From: Tillus elongatus
Lineage: Eukaryota; Arthropoda; Insecta; Coleoptera; Cleridae
DNA: 64,000 nucleotides
Assembly (NCBI GenBank): GCA_964006375.1
Contig: OZ023262.1
Span: 200,718,778 to 200,782,777 of the forward strand
Reading direction: 5' to 3'
The translations under genes and the position numbers were made by a program. Positions within the stretch are counted from its first letter, which is position 1. Each line of letters begins with the position of its first letter. Below the pieces are notes generated by a model that searched no databases, had not been told where the DNA came from, and saw only the letters and a program-made list of their open reading frames with translations. Positions 24,044-38,739 of this stretch are shown here, piece after piece.

Positions 24044-25200
24044 TAATAGGGAAATATTACAATCGGTCTGGTATACAGTATATCGTAATCTAATTCATAT
24101 ATGGGATATAGTACTGTATCTTTAATAAAGGTTGTGTAGTCGCATGTTGCTAAAAACCCATCTACTAATGGTGGTATATTTTTTTGGCCCAATATCTTTC
24201 AGTAAGGTATAATTTAGTAAGTTCCACAGTCAAGTTAGATATATTATTTTAAAATATCCTGAATTTTATTATATATTTGCTTGCCAAGTAATTACGTCTA
24301 ACTTTTAATTATGGTTCTTGCCCTTCAGCCAGGAAAGCGATGACGTGTGACGACCTAATAGCTCGCAGACACAAACGAAGTGATCTGTACTGGGGCCTCT
24401 CCAGTTTTAATAAATTGGTCTTGGATGCGGATCTATAAATAATGCTACCATAATCTACTGTTTATCTTATGTATCTTCTGTAAAATAACAATGTGCCCCA
24501 TTTGGTGTTTGTTACTACTTTCAATCAGTTAAGTCCCTTTTCGCATCTACCTATGATATACTCTCTCTGTTTTGTCCACAGAAGTTTTTGTCCAGTACCA
24601 TACCAAGATATTTGAAGTGATTGACAACTACGATATTATTATTTTGCAGAGGGATAGTGTTTGGAGTAGATTTACTACGTCTGGTAAAAAACATAATTGC
24701 TGTTTTTTTCTAATCTAATTTTAAAAGCATATTCGTCCATCCAGTTTATAATTTTAATTTGATGTCGTCATCATTTATGGTGTGAATGCTGGTGGTAAAT
24801 AAATTATAAAGGATTGGACTAAGTATGGCTCCTTGCGCTAAGTTCTGATTAATTCTTGGGCCATGTAACTGCTTTTTGGGTTTTTAATGTTTATTTTTCT
24901 GTTGTCAACCATCTACAATATGTTAGAAACTCTTCAGTTCTAACTTAAGTTTCTTTAAGTTAACAGTGTTGTAAGCCCCCTCTATATCTATGAATAGGCA
25001 CATCATGGAATTGTTGGTCGTAAGTGATTTTTGTGCATCGGTAACCAAATCGATAATCGCTTCCATTGTACCTCTACCTCTCCTAAATCCATACTGTCTG
25101 TCTGGCATCATCATTTTTCGCAGTACATTTCCAAACGAGATTTAATCATTTGGTTGAAGGTCTTGTGTATGCACAATAGTAGAGATATTGGTGTATAAGA

Positions 25201-25620
25201 TTTGACATGATTTTGATTTTTCGTAAAACATGCTTTTTTAATATTAATTGCAAGTGTTATTATAGTAATATTTGTTGTCTGTGCCTAAGCATAAATTGAG
25301 CATTTACAGGCGATCTTTTTCGTAAGATGTTTGCAGCGTGTACACTAATATACCAGAGCATATAAAAAAGTTGTCGGTGCGATCATTCAGTGGGACCATG
25401 TTCGGCTATTTGCATTGTAGACAGTGATGTATCTGCATTGATGTGTTTGTAGGCAGGTGCACTGCATTTTCTTTTCTTTGTTTTTGATTTTACTTTTATT
25501 ATCGTCTTCCCCTTCCTCTTCGTACTGTATTTCCCCCTCCCTATGCAGTGCATATTGTTTGCTTATTAGATGAAGTGCTGATGTGAGTTCTTGACTGATG
25601 TCTCGAACAATGGTGTGCCA

Positions 25621-25621
<1 letters not shown>
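25201..25621. other. Cadherin intron, nothing recognised
   Basis: No gene seen between the truncated LINE relic and the (TA)n at 25622. It could contain decayed 5' parts of the LINE, but no motif was found. Confidence 0.35.

Positions 25622-25711
<90 letters not shown>
25622..25711. repeat. (TA)n microsatellite
   Basis: Pure TA run of about 90 bp in the cadherin intron. Confidence 0.97.
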
Positions 25712-25714
<3 letters not shown>

Positions 25715-25857
25715 GAAAATATGTACGCGGGGGTTAAGTGGAAGAGCAGAACACACATTTATGTGTTCCACTGAACTACGCCCCTATACTACATTGAAGG
25801 TTTATATTTTTTTTGAATTTTGTATTATTTGCTTTTGTTTGTAGTGCAATTAAAGAG

Positions 25858-26560
<703 letters not shown>

Positions 26561-26699
26561 AAATTAAAATTCACAAGAGAGGTTCATTTACACTGTTTCT
26601 AGCTACATGTAAAATGTCATTCCAGTTACATTAATAGTTTCAAAAATATTTTTGTATAGTTGTAGGGAGAAAAGTGTCCGTTGTGGCTGATTTATGTAC

Positions 26700-26739
26700 T
26701 AAGTTTAGCTTAAATGAGATGACTATTTTTGAGTTATCG

Positions 26740-26818
<79 letters not shown>

Positions 26819-26945
26819 TTCAAACGGATCTTGCAGTTGGGTTCTAGGGGCTCTAATCCGGGCTTATTAGAAACAAATTTCCGAAAGTCTCATTATCGTT
26901 GCCTCTGTATTGTTGTATTTTCTTAAAAGAAAATTCACCAAAAAG
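26700..26945 (-). repeat. Microsatellite-bearing repeat, inverted copy with (TA)n
   Basis: Read on the minus strand it has the hairpin-like GTGAATTTTC start near 26935, then the conserved body and the CGGATTAGAGCCCC boundary. (TA)n follows at 26745-26816, then CGATAACTCAAAAATAG. This is the family order in reverse orientation. It ends about 70 bp before the cadherin exon at 27015. Confidence 0.6.
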
Positions 26946-27014
26946 ATTCACCAAAAAGATAACGTTTTTTCACAGCAATCAAATCTTTCGTTAATTTTCA
27001 CTATTTGTTTTTAG

Positions 27015-27132
27015 GCCAGCATAGTCCTGTAAGCAGCGAGTCTGCTACAACAGCTAGAGCCTCTAGTGTGGGGGACAATAATACACATTTAAACAATATG
27101 GATCATTCGATGAGGCGAGAGAACATATACAG
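27015..27132 (+). CDS. Cadherin (Cad99C-like) cytoplasmic exon 2
   Basis: The acceptor TTTGTTTTTAG ends at 27014 and the donor GTGGGT starts at 27133. Joined in phase 1 to the previous exon, it reads GQHSPVSSESATTARASSVG, then DNNTHLNNMDHSMRRENIY, then R completed by the next exon. The composition is Ser/Thr-rich and low in order, as expected of a cytoplasmic tail. No stop in the joined frame and exact phase agreement on both sides support it. The exon is too short to show as a large open frame. Confidence 0.72.
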
Positions 27133-27169
27133 GTGGGTAAAATTTACATAGAAATGATCTGGTAACAAA

Positions 27170-27429
27170 TATTTTTATATAACTTTTTGCTTTTTACATA
27201 GAAATATAGGTTTTGGTATATACTTTTTCTTTAATATTGTAAACTTACGTACCAAATTTGCTTACCATGGCTTTTCTACTTTTTGAGATAAAAATTTTTT
27301 CCGAAGGAAAACCCAAAAAACCCGGAAAACAACCCATTTTCCGGAGTAACGATCTTATCCAAGCCACTTACAAAAGTAAGGTACATGCCAAATTTTATCA
27401 AAGTCGGACCACTATTTTTTGAGTTATCG

Positions 27430-27527
<98 letters not shown>

Positions 27528-27600
27528 GAAATTGACCCTTAAAATTCAAAGCTTCGTGAATCTTTTTCTAAGAAAATTCACTGATATAACTCATAAAAAT
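27170..27600 (-). repeat. Microsatellite-bearing repeat, inverted copy with (TA)n
   Basis: The (TA)n at 27433-27522 is flanked on one side by GAGTTATCGGTGATA, and before that by family body sequence including TTTTCCGGAGTAACGATC. On the other side are AATTTGAAATTGACCC and an AGAAAATTCACTGA hairpin half at 27570-27583. These are the usual landmarks in reverse order. Confidence 0.6.
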
Positions 27601-27619
27601 TAAAGAGAAGCATCATCAT

Positions 27620-28380
27620 TAGTCTAAGCGCGATATTTCTCCATGCACTTCTGTCGCGAGATGCTATATTCGCTTCTTCCACCTGCCTACATCTCCACAT
27701 TTACGCCTATCTATTACGCAAACTTTTGACCTATTTTTTTTATATATCGCTCACAACATCCGACCCAGCTTTCCTGTGTCTTCCATGACCTCTCTTACCA
27801 CCCAATTGCTCTCTATATGCCATCATATAGTAATTTAATAGCTCGAATTAGCCAGTCGCCCATATCATATTCTTTTAAAACACACCAGAGCTTCTGTCCA
27901 TCTACAGTATCACACGCTTTCTCCAGGTCTACAAACGTGCAATAAGATTTCTTTCCAACATTCAATAATTTCTCGCTCACGTGCTGAAGTGAAAATATTT
28001 GGTCAACATAGGCACTTGCTATCATAACCCACACTGAACACCCCAGATCTTTCTTATGGTCAGGTGTGTTACTTGTGCTATCAATGTTCTCCAAAATGGC
28101 TTACTTAACGCATAACAAAATTATTTCTCGTTAATTTTGCACTCATTCTTGGTTCCTTTACATTTATTTAAGACAATCATGATAGCGTCTTTCCAGTCTA
28201 TTGTTACTTGACCTACGTTTACTTGCGTTAAAGAGCTCACATAGCTACATATCAAACAGGAGCGTCTATGCCTTAACTTTTTTCTATTAATACCGGCTGC
28301 TGCTCTAATCTTTAGTTTATTGATGGCTGTTTTAACCCCATGCACTTCGACGGTGTCACATTCTGCCTAACTTGCAATCG
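27620..28380 (-). pseudogene. RTE-like LINE reverse transcriptase relic
   Basis: The minus strand reads HGVKTAINKLKIRAAAGI near 28345-28290, then VTIDWKDAIMIVLNKCKGTK (28210-28150). It continues YVDQIFSLQHVSEKLLNVGK (about 27995-27935) and YCTFVDLEKACDTVDGQKLW. The former catalytic Asp stretch is VDLEKACDTVD. After a gap, VEEANIASRDRSAWRNIALR (27690-27630) is the usual C-terminus of such ORFs. The part between 27840 and 27720 lacks the YADD segment, suggesting an internal deletion. It is dead. Confidence 0.65.
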
Positions 28381-28608
28381 GCAAAGAGTTTTGATGATCT
28401 TTATTGCTTCAATATAGTTTCTCTAAATATTCGTTTCAGCATTCTCTCACATGTTTCTTGTCTCATACAATGTCCCAGTTCTGAGTTTTTACCCCATTCG
28501 AATTGTTTATTCGCTTTGTATTGCCCATTTATCCTCTTTTAAGATAACCTCATGTTTCCTATAAGCACACTTGCAGAACCCAAATCACCACAACACATGA
28601 AAAAAAAA

Positions 28609-28647
28609 CTGACGATCGTTTCACTAACCAAGTTAGCGTCATCAGAG
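28609..28647 (-). ncRNA. Hammerhead ribozyme-like core of a Penelope-type element
   Basis: On the minus strand the order is CTGATGA, CGCTAAC, a short loop, GTTAGTG, AAACG, then ATCGTCAG. CTGATGA and GAAAC are the conserved core boxes of hammerhead ribozymes, and the GCTAAC/GTTAGT arms can pair as stem II. Pairing next to the core is off by one base, so activity is uncertain. Penelope-like elements are known to carry hammerheads in their terminal repeats, and a Penelope-like relic follows at once. Confidence 0.45.
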
Positions 28648-28896
28648 GCTGAATAATTAGAAATATCTTATATCCACAACTCTGTTTATATTCTTCTGCA
28701 GGTAGTCGATCACTAACGATTTAGGGATGTTCAACGACACCAAGATTAGCATAGTTCGATTGGCGGAAATATCTGTATTCATTTCTTATCTTTCGGACGT
28801 ACTTTTGCGGGATTTATTTCACAAATCAATCTATCAGTTGACTGCTAAAAGGAAGCGGAGCGAGGTTCATACATTTTTTATTATTACTATATGTAG

Positions 28897-29002
<106 letters not shown>

Positions 29003-29164
29003 TTTCGAAGGCGTTCAGCTGTCCTGGTTGTCTAACTTTTTTTATTAATTTTAGATTTCCTATTAACGTGGTGATTATTATCCCAAATATTTTGATTTCA
29101 AGTCAACAATGAATTGTTGGAACAAACCCAAAGCACGCCATTGGGCAACTAGTTATCGTCGCCC

Positions 29165-29850
29165 ACTGCAGACGTTTTCATGAGAAGATTTGAAACAGAT
29201 CTTGAAAGTGAAAATGAGTATTTTCCTAGAGTACCGTTTCGTTACGTGGAGGATATTTTCGTAGTGTTTAACACAATGTATAGAAGATTTTATTGCCAAA
29301 TTAAAGAATAAATTTGTTTCCATAAAATTCGACCACGAATTAGAAATTCATAATAACTTATCTTTCTAGATGTACTAGTTATCAAAAATAAAGACACTTT
29401 AGAATTCGAGGTCAATAGAAAGGAAACCACCGCTTTAAGCTACATTCATATTAATTCACATCATACATACGCACAAAAAATGGCCAGTCTGAATTGTTTA
29501 ATAACATTTAAACCTCGAATCACTAGGGGTCTAGACAACGTTTTTTTTTAAATCCCGTTTGCAACTAACATTTTCGACAGAAAACACTTTTAAAAACTTG
29601 CTAAGTAACCCAAAAACAAGGATAGTATGACCAAAATGTCGGTAATTTACGAAGTAAGTTGTAAAGATTGTGATCTTAAATACGTCGGACAAACAAAAAG
29701 ATATATTGGAATTAAATTCAAATAACACTTAGCACAATTTAAATACGGTACTATAGATAGATCTTCCGTCGCCAGATATATTTGGGATAATAATCTCCAC
29801 GTTAATGAGGAGAATCTAAAATGAATAAAAATGTTAGACAACGAGGACAG
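29165..29850 (+). pseudogene. Penelope-like reverse transcriptase and GIY-YIG endonuclease remnants
   Basis: The RT part reads DVFMRRFETDLESENEYF, then RVPFRYVEDIFVVFN at about 29170-29270, where YVED replaces YVDD. After a frameshift come LVIKNKDTLEFEVNRKETTA and SYIHINSHHTY, the usual wording around RT motif D/E in this group. The endonuclease part (about 29637-29840) reads VIYEVSCKDCDLKYVGQTKR, with GIY-YIG represented by IYEV and YVGQT, then SSVARYIWDNNLHVNEENL. The TAA stop inside the endonuclease and several shifts show that it is dead. Confidence 0.72.
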
Positions 29851-29945
29851 CTGAACGCCTTTCAAAGTATATATGTATTGGTAAATTTAGTAAATAATAA
29901 AAATGTATGAACCTCGCTCCGCTGCAGTCTCCTAGTAGATTTTTA

Positions 29946-31025
29946 CTTTTCTATTTTCTTATCTCGCCGCTTTCGTTTTGTCTAACTGAGGCACAATATA
30001 TTAATCTTTCGTGCATCCATTTTTTACAAAATCTATTTTATTTACCTCTCATACCGTGTATAGTCGGTACGATATTGCCTGAGAAATAATTCCAAGAAAA
30101 CAATCCAATAAAGTTCAGAACTACTGTAACAATATACCTTGGCAGCGGCGTTTCTTGAAATTTTCATTTGGTAAAATTGTCTTTAAATAATTATACGCGT
30201 TAAACACAATACTCTGTGACTGGCAATTGAATTCATTTATTTTATTTTTCACCTGCATTGATTTATTTTAATGAGAAATAACACTGAACATAGACAAGAC
30301 GATACACTTACGAAGAAACAAGTCATTGTAACTGAAAAACACAGTATGGAAGCGGCTACGGTGAACGCCACGCCGCCAATGTTTTCTGTACAACTCGGGT
30401 GTCGAATGCGGTTAATTTTAAGAAAGTGATACCGTTGTAGGGTTGCAATTATTTTTTGGACCCAGTCTATTCCGCCTCAATTGTCATGACGTTGACTAAC
30501 AGATGCTTTTGTTGTGGCTTTCATATTGTTAGATATCTCAAAGTGGGACAAATCACAAGTACATCCTCACTCCCGGCTCTAGCTTTTTAACGCTAACAAT
30601 GGTGCAGTCCATCCATGTATGATGGGTAATTTCAGCCGCTGTGGCTGTAGTCCCACTTTCAGTACGGCGAGTTATTCCTGATCAGCCAGCATATTTGGTG
30701 TAACGACTGCCTGACAGGACACCACCGAGTTGCCAGCGTTGAACTTCTGGGAGGCAAAATGGATGCACCAATGCCGCTGAAGAAGGTTATCTCCAACAGC
30801 TCTCAATTTATTGTAGCATCATCCGCATCAGTTTGGCCACATTTGTTCAACCCATTTAAAAGTATTTATCGAATTGTGGCAAGTTAAAATTTGTCACAAG
30901 TGACACAACTTACAGTGATTAAATTTATTGTCCTTTATAATTTTGGTGAAAATGCTGAATTTGTGCTTTTTGGTCAATTCTATTTTTTCTACAAGCATCT
31001 ATAATGGTAAATTTTTGTTTTTCAG
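29946..31025. other. Cadherin intron, nothing certain
   Basis: A less AT-rich stretch (about 30120-30850) with no recognised gene. A TTGGCAGCGGCG motif at 30139 vaguely resembles a retroelement primer-binding context, but no LTR pair was found. The segment ends in the TTTGTTTTTCAG acceptor of the last cadherin exon. Confidence 0.35.
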
Positions 31026-31158
31026 ATCGTCGGATGATGAAGAAATGAATGCGAGTCCGACAAATGATAATGTAATGTTCAAAGAGAAGAAGGACTATTC
31101 TCATTTAGGTTATACCTATGGTGATAATTCACCAGTTGAAACAACGACCGAATTGTAA
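31026..31158 (+). CDS. Cadherin (Cad99C-like) last coding exon with PDZ ligand
   Basis: The acceptor TTTGTTTTTCAG ends at 31025 and the first base completes Arg. The frame reads SSDDEEMNASPTNDNVMFKE, then KKDYSHLGYTYGDNSPVETT, then TEL and stop TAA at 31156-31158. The C-terminal TTEL fits a class I PDZ-binding motif (Thr at -2, Leu at 0). Drosophila Cad99C and vertebrate protocadherin-15 isoforms also end in PDZ ligands, where the tail anchors microvilli or stereocilia links. The acidic run just before is a possible casein-kinase target; that is inference. Confidence 0.78.
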
Positions 31159-31440
31159 ATATATTTTTTGTAAAGTCATTTAGTTTAAAGACTAATTTAA
31201 TTTATGTACGTATAGATTATTTTATTTTGTAAAGGACTATAGGTTTGTAATTTTTTATTATATTTTTTTTACCATACCTGATAGTTTCATTTTATAAATA
31301 TATAACAATTTGTAGACAGTATAGTCTTGATTATTCGTGTGCAGATTTTCCGATTTGCGGATTAGCCGTCCTAAAAAATTGTTTCAATTTCTTTCGTTTC
31401 CTTTCGCACAAATATAATAAATGTCCCCAATAAAAACAAA
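31159..31440 (+). promoter_or_regulatory. 3' untranslated region of the cadherin gene with polyadenylation signals
   Basis: An AT-rich stretch follows the TAA stop. AATAAA hexamers occur at 31416-31421 and 31429-31434, suggesting cleavage near 31440-31460. No transcript evidence was available. Confidence 0.55.
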
Positions 31441-31877
31441 CGAGCATCTTAGTACGGGTCTGTCTATTATAATCACTACGTTGCAAAAGTGATGAGGAAA
31501 ATAAAACTATGAACTTTGTTAGAACCTGTAGTGTAGTAGTATGTATGCAGAACTACAATGAACTGTCACATATTAATTATTCTGTGGTGATTAATTCTTG
31601 CTTACCTCCAAAAGTGCCACTACAATACGAAAGCTGAAAGAATCCATATCGGCGAATATTTATATTAAGGCCATACAGTTCAATTGTTCCTATCTTTTTA
31701 CACTTTATCTCATTCGAAATTGCATGGGCGCCACGACAGGACGGAATAATATAAACATTTCCTAAGAAACACTCAGCTGTTAAACATTCTAATGTTGAAT
31801 ACCCTGAGACGATTTTCAGTAATATTTGTGGAGTAGGCAGCCTGAGGTCACGAACACACACATATACACACACACAC

Positions 31878-34399
<2,522 letters not shown>

Positions 34400-34400
<1 letters not shown>

Positions 34401-34880
34401 TAACATTTGAAACATTTAATGAAAATGCGCTACTTAAGCGTGGTTAGAATAAATACCTATTTTAATTCCAAGACCTTATATTTGAGGATGTTTGAAGCGA
34501 AATTTGGAAATAGTTAGAGTAACCTTTGTTAAAAACCTTATCAACAATTAATATTAAACTAATCACAATTAATCTCTTGTTTTTTTTTGTTAATTCTGAA
34601 GTAATTTCAATATTTTGCACGGATACAATATACAGGTGTCCTAAAACAACAATTTTCAATTGAAAAATTTGTAGCAAGCAGAAATCCTCCAATGACAAGT
34701 TTGCAAATTGCAATGACTGCCATTCTTGCTACTGCCAGAGATGATCTGGTTTGTCATCCCCTGAAATGAGGACAATTGTTCTCAGCGAAAATATAATTAA
34801 GTTATTTTGCATGACACGTATTGAGTTAGCTCCAAAATCTGTATTTGAACTATCGAATGGTGCGAATATTGACACCAGGA
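34400..34880. other. Intergenic, nothing recognised
   Basis: AT-rich; no supported gene or repeat. Confidence 0.4.
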
Positions 34881-34889
34881 ACCATGATG

Positions 34890-35369
34890 TCAACATTCTT
34901 ACTTAAATTCAAGTTGTCACGAGGACCTGATAGTATCTCCAGTTTTATATTTAAGGATTGCCCTGAGGTATTTGCTGAACGTTTGTTTTATATTTTAAGT
35001 TTTGCCATTAGTACATTCACTTATCTTGGTATCTGGAAAATATCAAAGGTGTCCTTTACATCAAAAAGATGAAACCTGAGCTGTTGAAAATTATAGTCAG
35101 ATTGTGTTAATTATTCCTAATTTGGCCAGTCTTCGAACATGTCCTTTTCAATGAACATGTACGCCCATATATGTCGGAAAATCGGCATGGCATACCTCAA
35201 ATGTATGTTTATTTACCCAGTATCTTGTTGAAGCTCTGGATCGCGATAAGTAGGTGAACGTTACATACTTGGACATGAAAAAATGTTTGATTGTGTATCA
35301 CATAGATTATTAATAGAAAATCTGTCGCGCTTTTGATTTCCTAACAAAGTGGTTAATTTTCTTCATCTT
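34890..35369 (+). pseudogene. Non-LTR reverse transcriptase relic (left arm)
   Basis: In broken frames it reads LSRGPDSISSFIFKDCPEVF, then LGIWKISKVSF, then a stretch like VFEHVLFNEHVRPYMSENRH, then VIYLDMKK and DCVSHRLLIENLSRF. These correspond to RT fingers and the YLDMKKAFDxV catalytic block of LINE-type enzymes. The inverted copy is 38740-39080. Confidence 0.6.
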
Positions 35370-36131
35370 GCCTTTTTTTGTCTCAGGGCTTGTCCGCGAC
35401 TTCGCCGCCCTGAAAGAACTGCAGCCTTTAGCTTATTGTGCATGCCCTTAGTCCTTTTACTCCACCCATTCCAAAATCACTGTGCCTTGAACTAGTCTGC
35501 ACAGCGATTGGTAGGGTGACGTTTTATATTGATCTGTCTCCAGTCTAGACTGACCGTAGATCAGTTGTCTTTTGTGGTTCAGAGCTTTACACTCGCACAA
35601 GATGTACTGGACTGATTCGCAGTCTGCATGCGAGGTCCCCCTCGAGCTGCCCCATTTTAATCAGATGTTTCTTGACGGCCATGTGTTCCGTCAAGACACC
35701 TGTTATATTTCTGAGCTGTCCTCTTCTTAGAAGCTCCACAGCTCTCTTTGAACTGGGTTCTTCAATTGCTGACTTCTTGTGTCTGAGCCCTGGACAGTTT
35801 GCCCAGTACACCTTGTGTTGGTTTCTGACTCAGGACTTAATGGCTCCCATGGCCGTGCTCTTTGTCACGCCCAGAACCGGTTTTAGTCCCATTAATGGTT
35901 CTGCTGACCCTCTCTTCATTGCCTTTGACCCCAGAGTGACCCGGCACCCAGATGAGGGTGACATTCTGCCCAGCCAGGTCACTCGTCTCGTCTCGGCACT
36001 CACTCACCAGCCAGGAATTTACCCGTGGGCTACTTAGGACGTTAAGAGCTGCCTGGTTGTGTGTGGATATGAGGATCCGCTTGTTGGTGTACCCCGCCTC
36101 TTGTCCTCCCGCACACAGTGCAGTTGTCTTA
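35370..36131 (-). mobile_element. 5'-truncated LINE insertion (RNase H and C-terminus), GC-richer than its surroundings
   Basis: The minus strand reads NKRILISTHNQAALNVLSSP, then VTLIWVPGHSGVKGNEE, the RNase H core of I/R1/LOA-type LINEs. It continues KVYWANCPGLRHKK and AVELLRRGQLRNITGVLTEH. The 3' end carries a short A run (T run at 35367-35374 on +). It interrupts the RT relic exactly where the mirror copy at 38740 is continuous. Composition is clearly less AT-rich than the surrounding DNA, suggesting recent arrival. One frameshift lies in the RNase H part. Confidence 0.7.
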
Positions 36132-36429
36132 CCTTAAAAATCGATTTACTCATGTCTGGTATGATGGACAGTCTTCATGCTATTACCCTGCTGTAATTTT
36201 CACGCCTCACCATTTCACCCCCACCCCTTGGTTTTTTTCAAATAGCAACCTCATGATTTTTTAACAGAAAATGAAAGAGCATATTTTTCTCTGTTTAATA
36301 GTGCAAAAAAATTGGGTACAAGAGTCATAGCCCGTTACACATGATAGAAATCTACTGACTGACAATAAAATTTAAACCGTTTATTCTGAAATTCACAATT
36401 ATTAAAAAGAAACATTTTTTCCTCTTATA

Positions 36430-37480
36430 CATTTGAATTGAGCATGTTTTAAACATTTAAATGTTCAAAGTATTCTCTATTTTCTTTCCATCAGCGAATT
36501 AATCTTATGTAAAACTCGTGTCCGACCTCCAGTGTCATGTTTCTAATTTCCCTGGTTATTGTGTCCTTTAAATCGTTGGAAAACAAAGGTTGTGTTTTGT
36601 ATACTCTGGTTTTCAGATGTTCACACCAGAAAGAGTGCAGAGATGTAAGATCTGGTGATCTTGCAGACTATTCTATGAAACCTCTTCTTCCTATCCACTT
36701 TTGTGTAAAGGTTTTATTTAAATAATCCCGGACAGGAATATCAAAATGGGGTGGTGTACCTTGTAGTTGCAACCATATCCTTTCATTTAAACTATTGCGA
36801 ACAAGTGTATTGGCAAATAACTCTACTAAGTCTGGAATGACTTGGTCCGTTATCATTTTCCAATATCCTTTTCCGTTAAGGTTTTCAATGAAAATGGATC
36901 AAATCAGATGATCCCCAACGATAACAGTCCAAACTTTGAGTTTATCAGGACGTTAGGTGTGGGTTTCCTCATCCAATTGGGTTGCCATCTGCAGTTTCGC
37001 CAATTTATCTCGTCTTTTAAAACCAATGTTGCTTCATCAGGAAAAGAATTTCTGTGGACGAAATAATATTCGTATTCAACATAGCAAACATCTGCCAGCA
37101 AAATTGTAATCTTCTGTCCGAGTCACCGTCAATCAGTTCTTGTAAGTGTTGTAGCTTATATGCCCGCATTTTCGCTGTTTTTTAAGTTCTAAAAACAGTC
37201 AAATGACCTATTCACGTGTCACCTGACCTGTTGAAGATGTAAGATTTTCTTAAAAAGCTAATAAAACATGACGTTTCACGTTATCATTAACATAAGAGTA
37301 CTTCCTACACAACGGTTTGACGTGTCCAACTCCGCGAAACTGTACCAAAATTTTAGAGACAGTTCCCTGAGAAAGTGGTGGTAGCTCGGTGTGATTTGTA
37401 TTAAAAGATTAATAACTTCCGCTAGGGATAGATATTTGTCTATGTAACCAATCATCATTAATATTTCAATTCGCAGGGTT
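36430..37480 (-). pseudogene. Mariner-related transposase relic, left arm
   Basis: The minus strand runs from an N-terminal stretch near 37460-37270 (LPPLSQGTVSKILVQFRG-like in a shifted frame). It passes FPDEATLVLKDEINWRNC (about 37040-36980) to QLQGTPPHFDIPVRDYLNKT and QKWIGRRGFIE. Stop TAG lies at 36670-36668. PDLTSLHSFW follows, where His (codon at 36637-36635) replaces the expected third Asp. It ends KTRVYKTQPL and LEVGHEFYIRLIR. Stop and His are shared with the right-arm copy. Confidence 0.7.
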
Positions 37481-38003
37481 TTAGTTAAAAAACGTATTTT
37501 TGTGACTTAAGGCCCGGCATATTTGACACCTAACTGAGAATTATTGTTTTAACAAAGTGTAATCTCACTAACGAACTCTCACATTTTCCGATGCTATCTA
37601 TAAGAACCATCGTAACATACAAAGGACTAAAATTTGGGCATTTAATTCAAAATGAATAGTAAATATTTATGGTAATTTATATTAAATTAAAGGTGTTTAA
37701 CAAGACAGTAGCTTTTAGGGAAACGTCAAAAACTTGGGTATTTAGATCAAAGATGCAATACAAAAAACGCCAGGACGCGGAAAGTGCGTTATGGTAGTGA
37801 AATTTTATAGGAATGATCTGACACCAAACATTTTTTTAATCAAATGCTCATAACTTTTTTCTTGTAACATAGAGATCTAAATTTCTATAGGGTTTACTTT
37901 TTATAACGTAAGGCTACGTATCAAATTTGGTTACCATAGCTTTGTCACTTTCGGAGATAAACATTATTTCCGAAAGGAGACCCAAAAATTTCCCGGAAGT
38001 CCT

Positions 38004-38005
<2 letters not shown>

Positions 38006-38082
<77 letters not shown>
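38006..38082. repeat. (TA)n at the inner edge of the right arm
   Basis: Pure TA run joining the GACGCGGAAAGTGCG-type repeat on its left (about 37770-38005) to the truncated transposase on its right. Confidence 0.95.
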
Positions 38083-38085
<3 letters not shown>

Positions 38086-38495
38086 GTATTCCAGACTTAG
38101 TAGAGTTATATGCCAATGCACTTGTTCGCAATAGTCCAAATGAAAGGATGTCGTTGCAACAAGATGGTGCATCACCCCATTACGATATTCCTCTCGGGGA
38201 TTATTTAAATGAAACCTTAACACAAAAGTGGTTAGGAAGAAGAGGTTTCATAGAATAGCCTGAGATATTACCCGATCTTACACCTCTGCACTCTTTCTTG
38301 TGTGGACATCTGAAAAACAGAGTATACAAGACACAACCTTTGACTTCTAACGATTTAAGGGAAACAATAACCAGGGAAATTAGGAGCATAACACCGGAGG
38401 TCGGACACAAGTTTTACATAAGATTAATTCGCTGCCAGAAAAAAAATAGAGAAGACTTTGAACACTTAAATGTTCGAAACCTGCTCAATTGAAAT
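38083..38495 (+). pseudogene. Mariner-related transposase relic, right arm
   Basis: It starts mid-protein just after (TA)n: IPDLVELYANALVRNSPNER, then SLQQDGASPHYDIPLGDYLN, KWLGRRGFIE and stop TAG at 38256-38258. PDLTPLHSFLCGHLKNRVYK follows with CAC at 38289-38291, where Asp is expected. It ends TSNDLRETITREIRSITPEV and NREDFEHLNVRNLLN. It is the mirror of 36430-36870. Confidence 0.75.
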
Positions 38496-38739
38496 GTATA
38501 AAAAGAAAAAATGTTTCTTTTTGAATAATTGTGAATTTCAGAATAAACGGGGATACGACTTTTGTGCCCAATTTTTTGGTACTATTAAACAGAGAAAAAG
38601 CTCTTTGAATATCTGTTGAAAAATTATGTTGTTGCTATTTGAAAAAAAACAAGGGCGGGGATGAAATAGTGAGGCGCGAAAATTACAACAGGGTAATAGT
38701 ATGAAGACTGTCGAGGATGCCATACATAAGTAAACCACT

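Larger units (their letters stand above)
19699..25200 (-). pseudogene. I-like LINE relic (RT and RNase H), split by a pogo element
   Basis: Right of the insertion the minus strand reads PISLLLCIHKTFNQMIKSRL near 25200-25140. It continues with MMMPDRQYGFRRGRGTMEAI, then MCLFIDIEGAYNTVN, then SPILYN. Left of it follow the RNase H pieces DYLHVYTDNAKNLEGSGAAF (about 20510-20450) and VTFMWVKGHVSIKGNEYVDQ (about 20190-20130). Next come ELQVVITRLKLNHDRFPAHL and a C-terminus VFRVLLAFLHYLKLNM ending at 19699. The gene order and wording parallel the better element at 58.9-64 kb. It is frame-broken throughout and 5' truncated near 25200. Confidence 0.75.

Noticed and set aside
30120..30850. Possible LTR retrotransposon leader (TTGGCAGCGGCG)
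   Set aside because: No LTR pair, no gag or pol remnant found on either side; the motif alone is insufficient.
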